The notes under the pieces were generated by a model. That model did no database searches and was not told the origin of the DNA. It saw nothing but the letters and a program-made list of their open reading frames with translations. The translations under genes and the position numbers were made by a program. From Mastigamoeba balamuthi (taxonomy: Eukaryota; Evosea; Mastigamoebida; Mastigamoebidae): a DNA stretch of 64,000 nucleotides. The DNA is taken from assembly GCA_902651635.1 (NCBI GenBank), contig CACRSC010000010.1, forward strand, positions 235,365-299,364. The letters are read 5' to 3'. Below, in pieces: positions 1 to 11,832 of this stretch (within the stretch, counting starts at the first letter, position 1; each line of letters opens with the position of its first letter).

Positions 1-3000
1 GCCCTGCGCTGCCCGCAGCGGCGCCGTCGCCGACGGGCGCGACGGGGGCGCAGGCGCCCGAGGCGCTCTGGCCGACGACGGTCTCCCACGTGCTCTGCCA
101 CGCGACCTGCACGATGCCGCCGTCGCAGTACACACACACGCGCTGGCCCGCCGGGTACAGCGCGCCCACCGGGTCCCCCGAGCCGCCCGCGTCCACGCAC
201 TGGCCGCTGGCGTAGAGGCGCAGGTCCGTGCGCAGCGCGCCGCAGTTGGTGTCGGTGCCGTACAGGGCGCCTTCGACGGGCGGAGTCACGGCGCCGAGGT
301 CGACGACGCCAGTGTCCCCGGGGCACGTGAGGCGCGTCCCGCCGTAGCACTCGCCGACGCTGCGCACGCTGAGCTCCGTCGTGGAGGCCGCGCCCTGCCA
401 GTGGCCCCAGACCGCCGCCACGTGCTGGTCGCAGGCGGCCGCCACGTAGTGCAGCAGCGCCCCGCTCGCGTTGTCGGCGACGGCTGTGCCCGAGCGCTGC
501 CAAGAGGCCGAGCGCACCGTCGAGCGGCACGCGGCGTCGTCGAACGTCGCCACGCCGACGACGGCGCCCATCTCGCCGAAGTCCCTGCGCACGGAGCTCT
601 CGCACGTGACGACCCGCGAGCGCGACGGGTCCAGCGGGTCTGCCCCGCACTCGCTGGCGGTGCACTCGCTCGTGCGCTCCTGCGAGACGAGCACAGGGGC
701 GCCCGTGCAGTCGCTCGTGTCGTAGACGGCCGCGGTCGCGTACTGAACGTGCCCGCCCGGCAGCTGCGAGAACGCGCTCTGCCCGCAGCGTATCGCCACG
801 CCGGTGCTGCCGACGCACCTGCCGGCCTCGTAGGTCGCCACTGCGCTGCCGCCAGCGCACGCGTCGCCGCTGGCGACGCCGTAGACGGTCGCCCGGCCGT
901 CGGAGCACTGGACGCGGTACCGCTCGTAGGCGCCGCCAAAGAGCTCCGCGAGCGTCGAGTCGCTGCGTACGCACTCGCCGTCGGCGACCCAGCGCAGGTC
1001 CAGGGCGCCGGCACCGCAGGCGGGGTCGTAGCCCAGCGTGGCCCCCAGCACCGTGCGCCCGGGGCGCTGGAACGACAGCTCTCGGGCCTCCCCGGGCCGC
1101 GCACACCAGTAGAGCATCGCGCCGTCGCAGCCCCGCTCGTGGATCGCGAAGGAACCGAACTGGGACTCGTTGTCGCGGCGGCCGAGGACCACGTGTGTCG
1201 CGTTGCAGAGGGCCGTCGCCATGCCGCCGCCGCGTGCCGCGCCGAGGGGCTGCCAGGCGCCGTCGGCCCTGCGCCACTCGTTGTCGCGGCCCGTCTCGCC
1301 CTCGGTGCACAGAGCTGCCGAGTCGAAGCGGCTCGTGACGGCCCCGGCGGGCGCGCCGAACACAGGGAACCACGCGCCCGCGCGGGCCTCGCACTCGACC
1401 GCTTCGGAGCAGCCCGTGGCAGCGACGGGGTTGCACGAGTCCAGCCACTGCGTGTAATGCACTTCGAGCTGAGGCCCACAGGCCTGAGGGGCGCCGCTCG
1501 CGTTGCGGTACGTGCGCTTCATCGCGACGTGGCCCGCGGGCTCAGCGCCGCTGTTCCACCAGAGGCGCAGGCGCTGCGGCTGGCCGGCCCACTGCGCGAC
1601 ACAGGGGCCCGACGTCGAGACGAGCTGTTCGATCTCCTCCCCGTCCGCGGTCGCCGTTGTCAGCGTCACGACGCCGTTGCTCCGCGTGAACGTCGTCGCG
1701 AAGTCCGTGGGGAACACGTCGAACAGCGGGTCCGAGTCCCCGCTGGGCCTGAGCGCAGTGCCGAGCGGGTACAACTTCATTTCGGTGAACGCCGAGCCGC
1801 ACTCTGCGTCGTAGCCGAAGAGGACGCCGGCGCCGGGGCCCACGAGGGCCGGCAGGTCGACGTCCTCGCGCCTGCCGCTGCACGTGTACTGCCGGTGGTG
1901 CACGCAGCTGCCAGGCGACAGCAGCGCGAGGCCCGCAACGGTGTCGGCGCTGTAGGAGACGACGGCGACGACGGTGCCGTTGCACCACGCGGCCTCGGAG
2001 AGCGCCGCCCCGCCCGCTGCGGTGCCCGTGGCGACGCGCGCGCCCCCGATGCTCCAGTCGACGGCCAACAGCTCCGTGCAGTCCTCGGCGCTGTCGTTCT
2101 TGTACTCGAAGGCGCCGACGACGTTTGCCCCGCCGTCGCTCCACTCCAGCAGCGACGCCAGGCAGCGGACGTCGCGCGAGTACGCGAGGCCAGAGGGGTC
2201 GGCAGTACAGGCGGTGGGTGTGCACTCGCTGCTCCTCCGCGCGAGGACCTGGCGGATCCGCACGGGGCTGCCACGGCACCCGGCGCCCTCATACACGCTC
2301 GTCGTCGTCCACGTCACCGGCGCCGTACTGAACTGCGTCTCGCTGCACCGCACGACGAATCCCGAGTCGCCCGCACACTCGCCCGAGGCCAGCGTGGCCA
2401 GCAGGTCGAGCCGCGTGGGGTCGTCGCCGCACGAGAGCCCCGCCGGGACCCCGTAGGCCCGCGCGACGCCGCCAGAGCAGTCGATGCGGTACTCGTCGTA
2501 CAGCGGGCCGAAGTGCGACGCCAGCAGTGCGTCGCCGATCATGCAGTCGCCACTGGGCCTCCAGCGCAGGTCCGTGTACGGCGACCCGCAGGCGTAGTCG
2601 TAGCCGTACGACGTGCCGCTGACGGCGGCGGCCCTCTGGAACGCCAGCACGTGCGGCGCGTCCTCGACGGAGCAGTTGGAGACGCTGCCGCCGACGCACG
2701 CGTCGTTGCTGCGGAGCGCGACGAGCACACGGCCGCTCTCGTTGGTCCCGGTGACCGTGTGCGTCGCGTTGCAGGCACTGAAGACGAGCTTGCTGGGCGC
2801 CGTGGCCCAGGCGTCGCTGGACCTGCGCCACTCGACCCGCGACGGGCTGCCGCCGCACGTCGCGTTGCCCGCCCACGTGTAGACGAAAGCCCCGGGCCGC
2901 GTGGGATACCAGTGGTCCTCGGAGAGCTCGCACGTGACGAGCTCGCAGCGCTGCATCGCGTGCGTGCCGCCTGTCTCGCAGTGCCCGACGTCAACCTCGT

Positions 3001-6000
3001 GCTCTGCGAGGTACTCGCGGCCCCAGCCCGTCACGCAGGCCCCCGCAGAGTCCTCCGCGTAGTACCTTTGGTTGTGCGCGATGCGCAGCGCGCCCGCCGA
3101 GGGCGACGGCGACCACGCGAGGTACTCGGCGGGCTCGTCGTCCGAGTAGAACCACGGCTGCCGCGAGCACACACCGACAGTGCTGACGGACTCGACGAGG
3201 TCCTCGAAACCGCGGTACGCCGCCGTGACGGTGACGATGCCGTCGGCGTGCGCCAGCGTCGCGTTGGCGAAGGTCGGGAAGATTAGCGCCAGTGGGTCGT
3301 TGCACAGCGCGTTGCCCCCGCCGCACTGCCCGACGACGGCACCGCCGTGCCTGCTGTACATGCGCATGTGCGTGTACTCACTGCCACACTGCGTCGCGGG
3401 CCCGTACATGGCGGCGTCCGGGGGCAGTGCCACAGAGGCCAGGTCGACGGGCGTCGTGGCCGTGGAGCAGACGTACTGGAGGCCGCTGAAGCACCAGCCG
3501 ACGCTCCAGAGGTCCGCGGAGGCCACGGCGCCGCTGCTGTTGTAGGCCACGTCGAGCACCAGGCTGCCGTTGCACCGTGTCGACGACCACGTCGCGAGGC
3601 CTGTCGAGCGGTTGGATGCGCCCAGCCAGCACTCGAGCGCTGCCAGGTCCTCGGAGCAGCGCATGTCCGTGTACGTGCGCAGGCACACGGCAGGTACGCC
3701 GTACGCGGAAATGTTCATGAGCGCGGCCTCACAGTGGACAGTACGAGAGCCCTGGCCGTCGGGCTCACAGGTCTGGGCGAGGCCGCTGCAGTCCATCGTC
3801 CTCAGCTGCTGCACCACGGCGACCGGGGTGCCCGCACAGCCCGGCTCCGAGTAGCGCGTCGTGGTGAGCCACACCTCGTGGAACGTGCTGAAGGCGGTGG
3901 CGTGGCAGTGCGCCAGCACGCGGGAGGCCCCCGCGCACCTGCCCGTGTCCACTCGCAGCAGAGAGACTCCGGTCGCGCCGCAGGGCTGACCGTCGGCGAC
4001 CCCGTAGAACGCGGCGCTCCCGTTGCTGCACGCGACGTAGTATCGGGAGAACGCGCGGGTGCTGTTGCCGTCGGCGCTGACGACGCCTGCGACCAGCGGG
4101 TCGGCGTCGACGCAGGCGCCGTCCTGCACCCAGCGCTGGTCGTTGTACGACGAGTTGCAGCCCAAGTCGAGCCCGAAAGTGGTTCCCGTTTTGAGGGCCT
4201 CGCCCTCCAGCGCCCAGAAGAGGTCCAGCGGCTGGTCCTCCCGGTCGCAGAGGACGGCGTCGGCGCCCAGGCAGTGGTCGCGTCCATACGCGGACCGCAG
4301 AGCGAACGCCGGATGGCCGTCGCCATCGCGGGACCCGAGCACGGCGTCGGTGCTGTTGCACACGCTCCAGAACGACTGCAGCCCGTCGGCCGACCTGTAC
4401 CACGACGGCGGGCTGCCGATCCTGCGCCACGTCTCGGCCTCGTAGGGGACGACGCTGTCGGCGCCGCAGTCGCCAGCGTTGAGGAAGCTCTGCACCCTGA
4501 GGCCCCAGACCGGTGGCCACCCCTGCAGGTGCCGCTGACAGACGGTGTCCGTATACGTGTTGTTCCCCGGGCCGTCTGCTGAGCATCCGTCGTTGCCGAT
4601 GCAGAGGCCGTTGCGCTGCCTCCTGCGCACCGCGGAGTACGCAGTGCCGCACGAGTTGTCCCCGGCCCTCTCGTAGAACCTGCTGATGCTGTAGATCGTC
4701 GGCGCAGTCCCGGCGAACGCGTCCCACGAGCTGGCGAGAGCCGGCGCCCCAGGAGTCGGCCGCAGCGCGGCGAGCGGGAGGCACTGCCCGGCGTGTGCGA
4801 GCATCAGCGTGGTGCTGCTGTCCATCTGATCCGCTGGGGCGGCCGTGATGTCGATGATCCCCTCCTCGTTGCCGACGCACACGACGAGGGCGTCGGAGCC
4901 CAGGGCGGACCACAGAGGGTCTGAGCGCTGACGCAGCGCGCAGCTGCCCTTCTCGGCGCCCTTGAAGAGGCTCATCTCTGTGTACGGCGCCCCGCAGCGC
5001 TTGTCCAGGCCGTACAGCACTCCCTTGACCACGGGGTCCCGTAGCAGGCCCGCGACGTACTCGCTGGAGAGGGAGCCCTGGGCGCCCTCGCAGGTGTACG
5101 AGGACATGCGGATGCAGTCTCCCACGCTGTAGAGCGCCGCAGTGTCGAGGGCCCCCGATTCGAACCTCGCCACGAACGCGTTGGTGGCGTTGCACAGGCC
5201 GAGCACGGAGAAGGTGCTGTGCGCGTTCATCATCCAGACGGCCGCCTCGGGCGTCACCCTCTCGACGCTCACGAGGTCCGCGCACGCGGTGTCGGAGAAC
5301 CTGCGCGCGGTGACGACCGGGGACGCTGCAGGAGCCGGCCACTCGGGTGGCGCGTCGGAGCACTCGACCGAGACGTACTGTCCTGCGGCGTCCAGGTGGC
5401 ACGGCAGGGCCACGCACGGCGCCCGCTCCTCGAGCATCCGGACCAGCCTGCCCGTGCAGCCGCCCTTGCGCGTGTAGGTCGTGCGCCACGCTGATGCGTA
5501 GGTGCTGAACCGCGTCTGCCCGCACATCACAGAGACGCCCAGCGAGCACGTCCTCGCCGTGTGGTTGCGCACCCAGACGCCCCCGGAGCACCGCTGGCCC
5601 GCGGGAATGCCGTACACGCTGGCCCTGCCGCCGCCCGCGTCGCAGGCGACGCGGTACTGCGCGTAGGCGGTGCCGTAGAGGCTCGAGAGCAGGTAGTCCG
5701 CGTCGACGCACCCGTTCTGCGGGATCCACCTGAGGTCCGTGTAGTACGTGCCGCACGTCGAGTCGTAACCCAGGACGACGCCAGCGGCAGCGGACCCCAT
5801 GTCGTTGACGACCAGCTCCGCGTCGGCGCCGCGCTGGTTCGCGCACGAGAACCGACGAGACCCGACGCAGGCGCCGGTGCTGCTGAGCGAGTACGAGCGG
5901 GTGCCCGAGACGGACACGCGACCCTCGAGGACATGCGTCGAGTTGCAGAGCGACATCGCAGCGGAGGCGCCGGCGCCGCCGTGCCACGTGGCGTCAGCGA

Positions 6001-7194
6001 CGGTCCACGAGCCCCGCACGAGGCTCGCGGGGACCCGGGCGGCACAGGAGGGCAGGTCCTCGTAGACATAGGCCAGCGAGAGGACCACGTCCTCGCGGAT
6101 CCACTGCGGCTCTCCGAGCGCGCACTGCGTCGAGGAGTTCGTCGCGGGCCCACAGGGGGACTCGACGCACGAGCTCACCGGCGCGTACGCGGCCCTGTAG
6201 CTCGCCGCCGCGTCGCCGCACGCGTCGTAGCTCCGCTGCACCGCGTACAGCGAGGGCGAGGCGGTCTGGCGGCCGCACCACGTGCCGTAGACCGCGGGCG
6301 CTGCCCCCGGGATGGCGCCGGGCGGCGCCGTGCACGAGCCGCAAGCGGTGAGCCAGGGCGCGGCGCCCGCGGCGGCGAGGCGCACGACGCTGTAGTTCTC
6401 CCCCCGCAGGACGTCGACGGTGACGGCCGTGCCTTCGGGATACAGCGGGGCCAGCACGCCGGCTCCCGCGGCGACGGCGATGGTGCGGCCGCTGGCGAGG
6501 AGCGACATCTCCGTGCGCGGGGCTCCGCAGGCCCTGCGGGTGCCGAACATGGCGTTGGCCCCCACGAGGTCCTCCAGCTCGAAGCTCGCAGGGCTGCCCT
6601 GCGACACGTACAGAACCGCCCCATAGCACACGCCCGCACTCCGGAGCTCCACTGTCTGCGCGTTGGTGTTCCGCTGAGTATCAGTTTCACGCTGACGTCA
6701 TGCNNNNNNNNNNNNNNNNCGACCCGCAGGCGTGTCGGAATTCCGCGTACCGTTGGCGTGGCGGCGCTGACGTGGCGTAGCCGAGGAAGCGCGACGTCGG
6801 TGCCGTTGCAGTAGGCGTCGCGCCAGGCCCCGGGGCCGACGGCGGTGCGCCTGCCGCTGGCCGCCCACTCGTAGGCGACGGGCGCTGCCCCAGCGGCGCC
6901 GCATGCCGACGCCGCCTCGTACGTGGCCGCCCCGACAGCCGACGACCCCGCGGGCGCCGACCACGGCGACGCCTCGCAGGCCACCGACGCGCTCTGCGAC
7001 GGCGCGGCGGCGTCCGGGGCGCAGGCGGGCGAGGGGGCGCAGGCGGCGGCGGGGACCAGCGCCTGGACAACGCGCGTGGGGGCGCCCGAGCAGGCGGGGC
7101 CGGCGTAGGTGTAGGACGTGCGCCAGACACTGGCAGCGGCGGTGAGCGCGCAGCTGAGCGCGACGAGGGCTGCCAGAGAACGGCACCCGAGCAT
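1..7194 (-). CDS. Giant secreted cysteine-rich modular protein (3' end outside window)
   Basis: The ATG at 7194-7192 opens a signal peptide (MLGCRSLAALVALSCALTAA, then AS-VW). Downstream of the N gap one minus-strand frame stays open from about 6690 to the left edge (over 2,200 residues) with no stop, so the C-terminus is outside the window. The protein is rich in Cys, N-glycosylation sequons (CNGT, CNAT, CNST) and paired aromatic residues. It is built of diverged modules of about 262 residues, each with a core like G-Y-D-x-x-C-G-S-x-Y-T-[DE]-[LM]. No transmembrane segment is seen in the available part. The 5' segment is in a different frame from the rest, so an intron or an assembly fault lies near 6690-6760; an in-frame TGA next to the gap supports that. 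I do not recognise the family. A cell-surface or secreted role is inferred from the signal peptide and Cys content. The plus-strand open frames here are shadows of this gene. Confidence 0.8.
190..6560 (-). repeat. Nine diverged ~785-bp coding modules in tandem
   Basis: The core motif with CG-x3-T-D/E recurs near 190-250, 975-1040, 1765-1815, 2540-2600, 3355-3420, 4120-4180, 4970-5025, 5715-5780 and 6510-6560, a spacing of about 750-850 bp. Two subtypes alternate. One reads ...DLRW...G-x-C (near 1000, 2570, 4150, 5750). The other reads ...T[ED]M or TDLRLY (near 215, 1790, 3390, 5000, 6535). The higher-order period is therefore about 1.57 kb. Divergence between units is high, which points to old duplication. 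Confidence 0.75.
6704..6719. other. Assembly gap of 16 N
   Basis: Sixteen N lie inside the giant cysteine-rich gene. The reading frame changes across this place: codon first bases are 0 mod 3 upstream and 1 mod 3 downstream in minus orientation. The gap may sit in an intron ending ...ATACTCAG at about 6671, or it may hide lost sequence. Confidence 0.95.
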
Positions 7195-7407
7195 TGGGAG
7201 AGGAGTGGGGGACGCTGGGCTCTACAGAGGGGCACGGGGTTCGATGGGAGAGCGTCGGGTGACCGCTGGGTGGTGGTCCAGCAAGCGGTTGTGGGTGTGG
7301 GGAGTGGGTGTGGCCACCAGTTGAGCGTCCAGTGACGTGGACAACCCGGGTGGTGCGCGGGCGATCGGGTAGCGCTGAGCTAGAGCGGAAGGCGCTTCTG
7401 TAAGGAA

Positions 7408-7478
7408 GCACTGGTGGTCTAAGGGTAGAATGCTCGCCTGCCACGCGGGCGATCCGGGTTCGAGTCCCGGCCAGTGCA
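7408..7478 (+). tRNA. tRNA-Gly, anticodon GCC
   Basis: A 71-nt cloverleaf: acceptor GCACTGG pairs with CCAGTGC (discriminator A at 7478), D arm TGGTCTAAGGGTAGAA, anticodon arm CTCGC-CTGCCAC-GCGGG with GCC at 7440-7442, and T arm CCGGG-TTCGAGT-CCCGG. A-box and B-box internal promoter sequences are present. No intron is seen. CCA is not encoded, as expected for a nuclear eukaryotic gene. Confidence 0.97.
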
Positions 7479-8280
7479 ATTTTATATTGAGAATCGAGAA
7501 CTGGTGGTTTCTTACGGCAATGGGGTTTCTGTTCTCTATCTCTCATAGGGAACTTCATCCGTCACCTGTCAATAAACTAATATATGGGCTCTCAGAGACC
7601 AGAGCTAGGAGCCCGAATAAGTCTCGATAGAGGGCAAAGAAGTCTCCAACGTCATTTTGTCCATCATCACGCACAACACACAAAGGGGCGGAATGTGCAC
7701 TTTGTCGGTGTTCCTCTCGTCTTCCTCGCTTCTCAGAATAAATTCTGACCACGTTGCACACCAACCCAACGGCCATAGCAGTGGTAACTTAGACTCGATG
7801 AGGCCTTAAGTTTCTTACACATCACCGAACAAATGTATGCAGTATAGTTCAAGTAGTTCGGCGGTTACTGGCACGGAAATGGAAGGGCCCTGTCGGGTTT
7901 CTCCGTGTGCCACCGCTGCCGCCGTCCACAGCACTCCCCGAGCCGGGCGAGCGCAGCTGGAAATGCTCTTGGTCTGTCAATCCAGCCCTTTTCCCGCAGA
8001 GTCGCAAAAGGCGCGCCCGGAAAACCTGCAGTGACGCTTATCCAATTCTCTGCACATTTTGTACAAGGCGACAGGCAGCCCCAGTGCAACAATATTACAG
8101 GGGCAGCCCCAAATCTATTAACAGGTAACCCCAGCACACACACACACACAGCACCCGCACAGAGCGCTCGTCCACCCCCGCCGCCCACACGCACACGCCT
8201 GCCCCCAGCGCGCGCGAGGTCCGCCGGCCACCAGAGCAGCCCACACACCCCCCACAGCCGCCGCGCGATCTTCCCGATCG
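7479..8280. other. Intergenic, no gene seen
   Basis: This is the spacer between the tRNA and the GRAM-VASt gene. It holds only short open frames without recognisable content, plus a CA-rich stretch near 8130-8160. Its composition is less GC-rich than that of the flanking genes. Confidence 0.6.
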
Positions 8281-9347
8281 ATGGCCGCCGTGAGTGTACC
8301 GCAGCGCGTGTCCACGCCCACGTCCGCGCCCGAGGCGCCCTCGCCCTCGGGCCACATCTTCCCCCCAGAGGAGAAGCCCATCAGCGGCACGCGCGAGCTC
8401 CCCTTCGCTCCCGCGTCCCCCTTTTTTTTTTGTGGCCCCGCGAGACTCGGCTGACTCGGACGCCAACTCGGGTGACTGGGCCCCCCCGCTGCTGCTGCCC
8501 GCAGACTTTGGGTGCGCGTTCCAGAAGAGCATGGGCCTCGTCCACGGCAGGCTCTTCGTCACCCAGAACTGGCTCGTCTTCTACTCGCAGTTCTTCAACA
8601 CCGTGCGGCCCCCTCCCCGCACCCCTTGCCTCTGGGGAGTTCCCCACCCCCCCTCTGCCGTCGTCACTGACGAGCACTTTTCGCTCGACTCTGTGGGGCC
8701 GTGTGCGCGGAATTTGCCGGCGCGTTGCAGAGAATTGCGATATCGTTCAGAGAAATCACCGCCGTCCGCAAGAGGAACACGGCGCTGCTCTTCCCCAAGT
8801 GAGCAGCCCCCTCCTACCACCTCTCTCGCGGCCACACGGGCTCGGCATTCTCACGGGTCCTTGCAGCGCGATCGAGGTGGCGTCCAAGGACATGAAGGTG
8901 AGAGGATCTATTAATATTCAGCTTTCCAGTTCCCCGAAAATCCCCGCGATTCCAAGTTCTAGAATTCTCACCTGCCCGCGGGGGACGGCGCAGTACTCGT
9001 TCGTGTCGTTCCTCTTCAGAGACCAGGCCTACGACTGCATCAACAGCGCCATGCTGTCTGCCGTGCGAATCCAGCCCCGCATATCCTGAATTCCAATATC
9101 TCGTATATCTGACACGTCATCGCTCGCGATCGCAGCAGCAGTCGTCTGGGTCCTCTGACGACGCGTCTCTGATGCCGATCGACGCCCGCGCACCCTCGGC
9201 GTCGGCCTCTCCGGCCGTCCAGCAGCGCTCCGGGGGCAGGAACACGCCCGTGCTCGCGTGCCCGTCGCCCCTGCGCTCGTCGTCGTCGCCCTCGCTGCCC
9301 TCTGTCCCCCACAAGTCCGAGCAGACGCAGCAGCCGCAGCCGCAGCC

Positions 9348-9395
<48 letters not shown>

Positions 9396-11028
9396 ACAGC
9401 AGCAACAGCAGCAGGCAGCTTCGCCAGCGCCAGCGGCGGCAGCGGCAGCGGCGTCTGCGCAGAGCCAGCCGGAGGAGGCGCAGACAGCCGAGGCGGCGGC
9501 CTCTGCGGTGCCTGCGATGCCGGTGGCCAGCAAGCCGGGCTGCGAGCACGCGAGGGGCGAGGCGCCTGCGGGCGACCGCGTCGTCGACGACAGGTTCGCG
9601 GTGGACGCGGCGAGGTTCTTCGACATGGTGCTGCGCGACGGCTGCGGGTTCTGGGAGGAGCTGTTCCGCGCCACTGGCTACACCGGTGCCGTTGCCGCCC
9701 CTCCCAGTGCCCCTGCGCCCCCTCTCCGCAGGCCTCTGCGCTGACGACGCCCCGCTCCCCCGCTCCCCGCTGCCCAGATGTGGCGATTGGCAAGTGGGAG
9801 GCCAACGCGAGCTGCGGGTGCCTGACGAGGAGCATCGACATGACGACGCACCTGAGCAGCAGGCTCACGGGCGAGCAGGCGGCCCGCGTCACCCAGACGC
9901 ACACCTGCACCTCCACTCCCGACGGGTGAGCCCTGCCTCCCCCTCCTCGCCGTTGCCGGGGGTCGCTTCTCTCCGCTCTTCTCTCCGGCCCCTTCGCTTC
10001 TCCACGTTTGCTTTTTACCAATTTTCATTTTTCCACTTTTTTTCACTTTTCGCCAAGTCGTCATCGGCTTTGGTGCATGCATGTTACGTTGAATAACTCT
10101 GATGGCCGTGCTACACAACACCCACTCACTCGCTGATGGGGCGATGCTATGGCACAGCGGCCTCGTGCTGGAGATGAGGACGGCGACGAGCAAGGACATA
10201 CCCTACGGCGAGTGCTTCTACGTGCAGTCGTGGATGACAGTCACGCCGCGCACGGACGACTCGGGGGCGCGCGAGTGCCTCGTGGCCTTCTCGTCGCGCG
10301 TGCCCTTTGTGCGCAGCACGATCTTCCGCGGGCTGATCGAGCGCACGGCCCGCCACGAGAACGGCCTGTTCTTCACCGCCTTCCTGAGCCACGTGCGCAG
10401 GCGCCTGTCGCCCGCGTCGGAGCAGACCGAGGAGGAGCCGCAGCCCCCGAGGGCGCTGCTGCCGTACTCGGCGGTGGAGTCGATAGCCATGTCGGTGCTA
10501 TCGCCGTCCAACATCTTCTCGGCGATGCAGTCGACGCTGGTGCGCGCGTCGAGCTTCATACGCTCGCAGCCGCCGGCGCACAAGAGGTTCTGGACCGTCG
10601 CGCTGGCCGTGTTCAGCGTGCTGGCCGTCTGCGCCGTGGGGCTCGTGGCGATCGTCTCGGACCAGTCGGCGCAGATCGTCCACGTCGCCACCGCCGCCGC
10701 GGAGCTGCGCCAGCGCGTGACGCTGCTCGAGGGCGCCGTGGGCGGCGACAAGGCGTCCGCGGAGGGTCTGGCGCGGGCGCTGCAGTACGCGGGGCCCGGG
10801 AGACCGGGTGCCTTTGAGCAGCAGCTGGGGGAGCTCTCGGAGGCGCTGGACAGGTCGCGGGAGCTCGTGCAGACGCTGGCGGTGCTGCGGGCGAGGGCGA
10901 GGGCCGTGCGGGTCGACAGGCTGCAGGAGGAGCTGCGCAACGCTGCCGGCTGGCGATGGCACGGATCGCTCGTCGCGCTCTTCGTCTGCTCGCTGCTGGT
11001 CGCCGTGATCACGGGGCTGCTCCGCTGA
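8281..11028 (+). CDS. GRAM-VASt sterol-transfer-like membrane protein (GRAMD1/Aster/Lam type)
   Basis: Eight exons join in phase into 661 aa: 8281-8431, 8505-8602, 8731-8798, 8867-8897, 8994-9062, 9136-9685, 9778-9925, 10158-11028. Residues about 50-130 form a GRAM domain (FGCAFQ..., VHGRLFVTQNWLVFYSQFF, ISFREITAVRKRNTALLFPN, FVSFLFRDQAYD). A Ser/Pro- and Gln-rich linker follows, then a VASt domain (FFDMVLRDG, DVAIGKWEA, SKDIPYGECFYVQSW). A TM segment follows at about 516-539, then a coiled-coil-like stretch, then a second TM at 641-660. In known families the GRAM domain binds membrane lipid and the VASt domain moves sterol at ER contact sites; that role here is inferred from architecture. 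The first splice donor, next to a T run, is the least certain join. Confidence 0.88.
9328..9414 (+). repeat. CAG/CAA poly-Gln tract
   Basis: In the linker between the GRAM and VASt domains, CAG codons are interrupted by CCG early (QPQPQPQ) and by CAA later (CAA-CAG-CAG units). The result is about 22 consecutive Gln. The mixed codons suggest an old tract rather than one expanding as pure CAG. Confidence 0.95.
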
Positions 11029-11832
11029 CGTGTTCCCGTCGTCGGTGGGGTCTTCGCTCCGTGTACACGTACAGCAGCTCAGTACTGCAGCTAAACGCGA
11101 CTGGTGGCCGCCCTCTCCTCACGGGCTAGTTCTGCGGGCAAGTGATTAAGTGTCGAATACTACTACATCTTTGATACCCGGGAGCTGGGGGCTGGACGCA
11201 GTCGATTTGTGGGGTATGCGCATTATTGAGGGTGTGAGCATCTGTCTGGCTGATGTGAGCTAGTGAGCCCGGTGCTGCATCAGTTTGACCCAAAGACAGC
11301 ACGGGGAAGCATCCCACAACGTGGTGGTGGCTCAGCTTGCGCCTGCCTGGCTCATGCAGCCGTGCGGTGAGAAAGATACCGGCAGACAAGATCAGAGCGT
11401 ATCCAGGGTGTTGATCTGCCTGGCCTGTTCCGCCGTGAACGGTCTGCTCTTAACACCCTCTGCTGTGTAGAAGGGCTGTTGCTGACAGAGGCAGAAGAGA
11501 GTGGGGTTGAGGCTGTGCGGGAACGACTCTTGAATTGAGCTTCTCAGCATCAACTGAGCAGCCAGTTCTTTGCCGGTGTAACAGGTCGTGTGTGACCTCA
11601 GGTCCGTGTCCTGACGTCGGGATATTCTGTCATCACGGAGGTAGCGATGTCATTCGCCGGGGCGGGAGTCAATTGAACAGGAGAGATACCTCCCGCGGAG
11701 GATATTCCTCTGAGGTCCGTGTTCTCGCAGATTTATCTGAAACACTGCACGTCACTGGGGATGAAAACGTATCAACTGATTTGCTGTATCCGGGGGGGGG
11801 GGATCGTCTCCACAAAAACCAGTGGCAGGGAA
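11029..11832. other. Intergenic, no gene seen
   Basis: Contains only short open frames on both strands without domain-like content. A nine-G run lies near 11791-11800, just upstream of the next gene. Confidence 0.55.

Noticed and set aside
401-3286. 961-codon plus-strand open frame, and similar Arg-rich frames at 3347-4582 (+), 3765-5987 (-) and 5561-6814 (+)
   Set aside because: They are antisense or out-of-frame shadows of the giant Cys-rich gene: Arg/Ala-rich and without Cys pattern or domains, as expected in GC-rich DNA.
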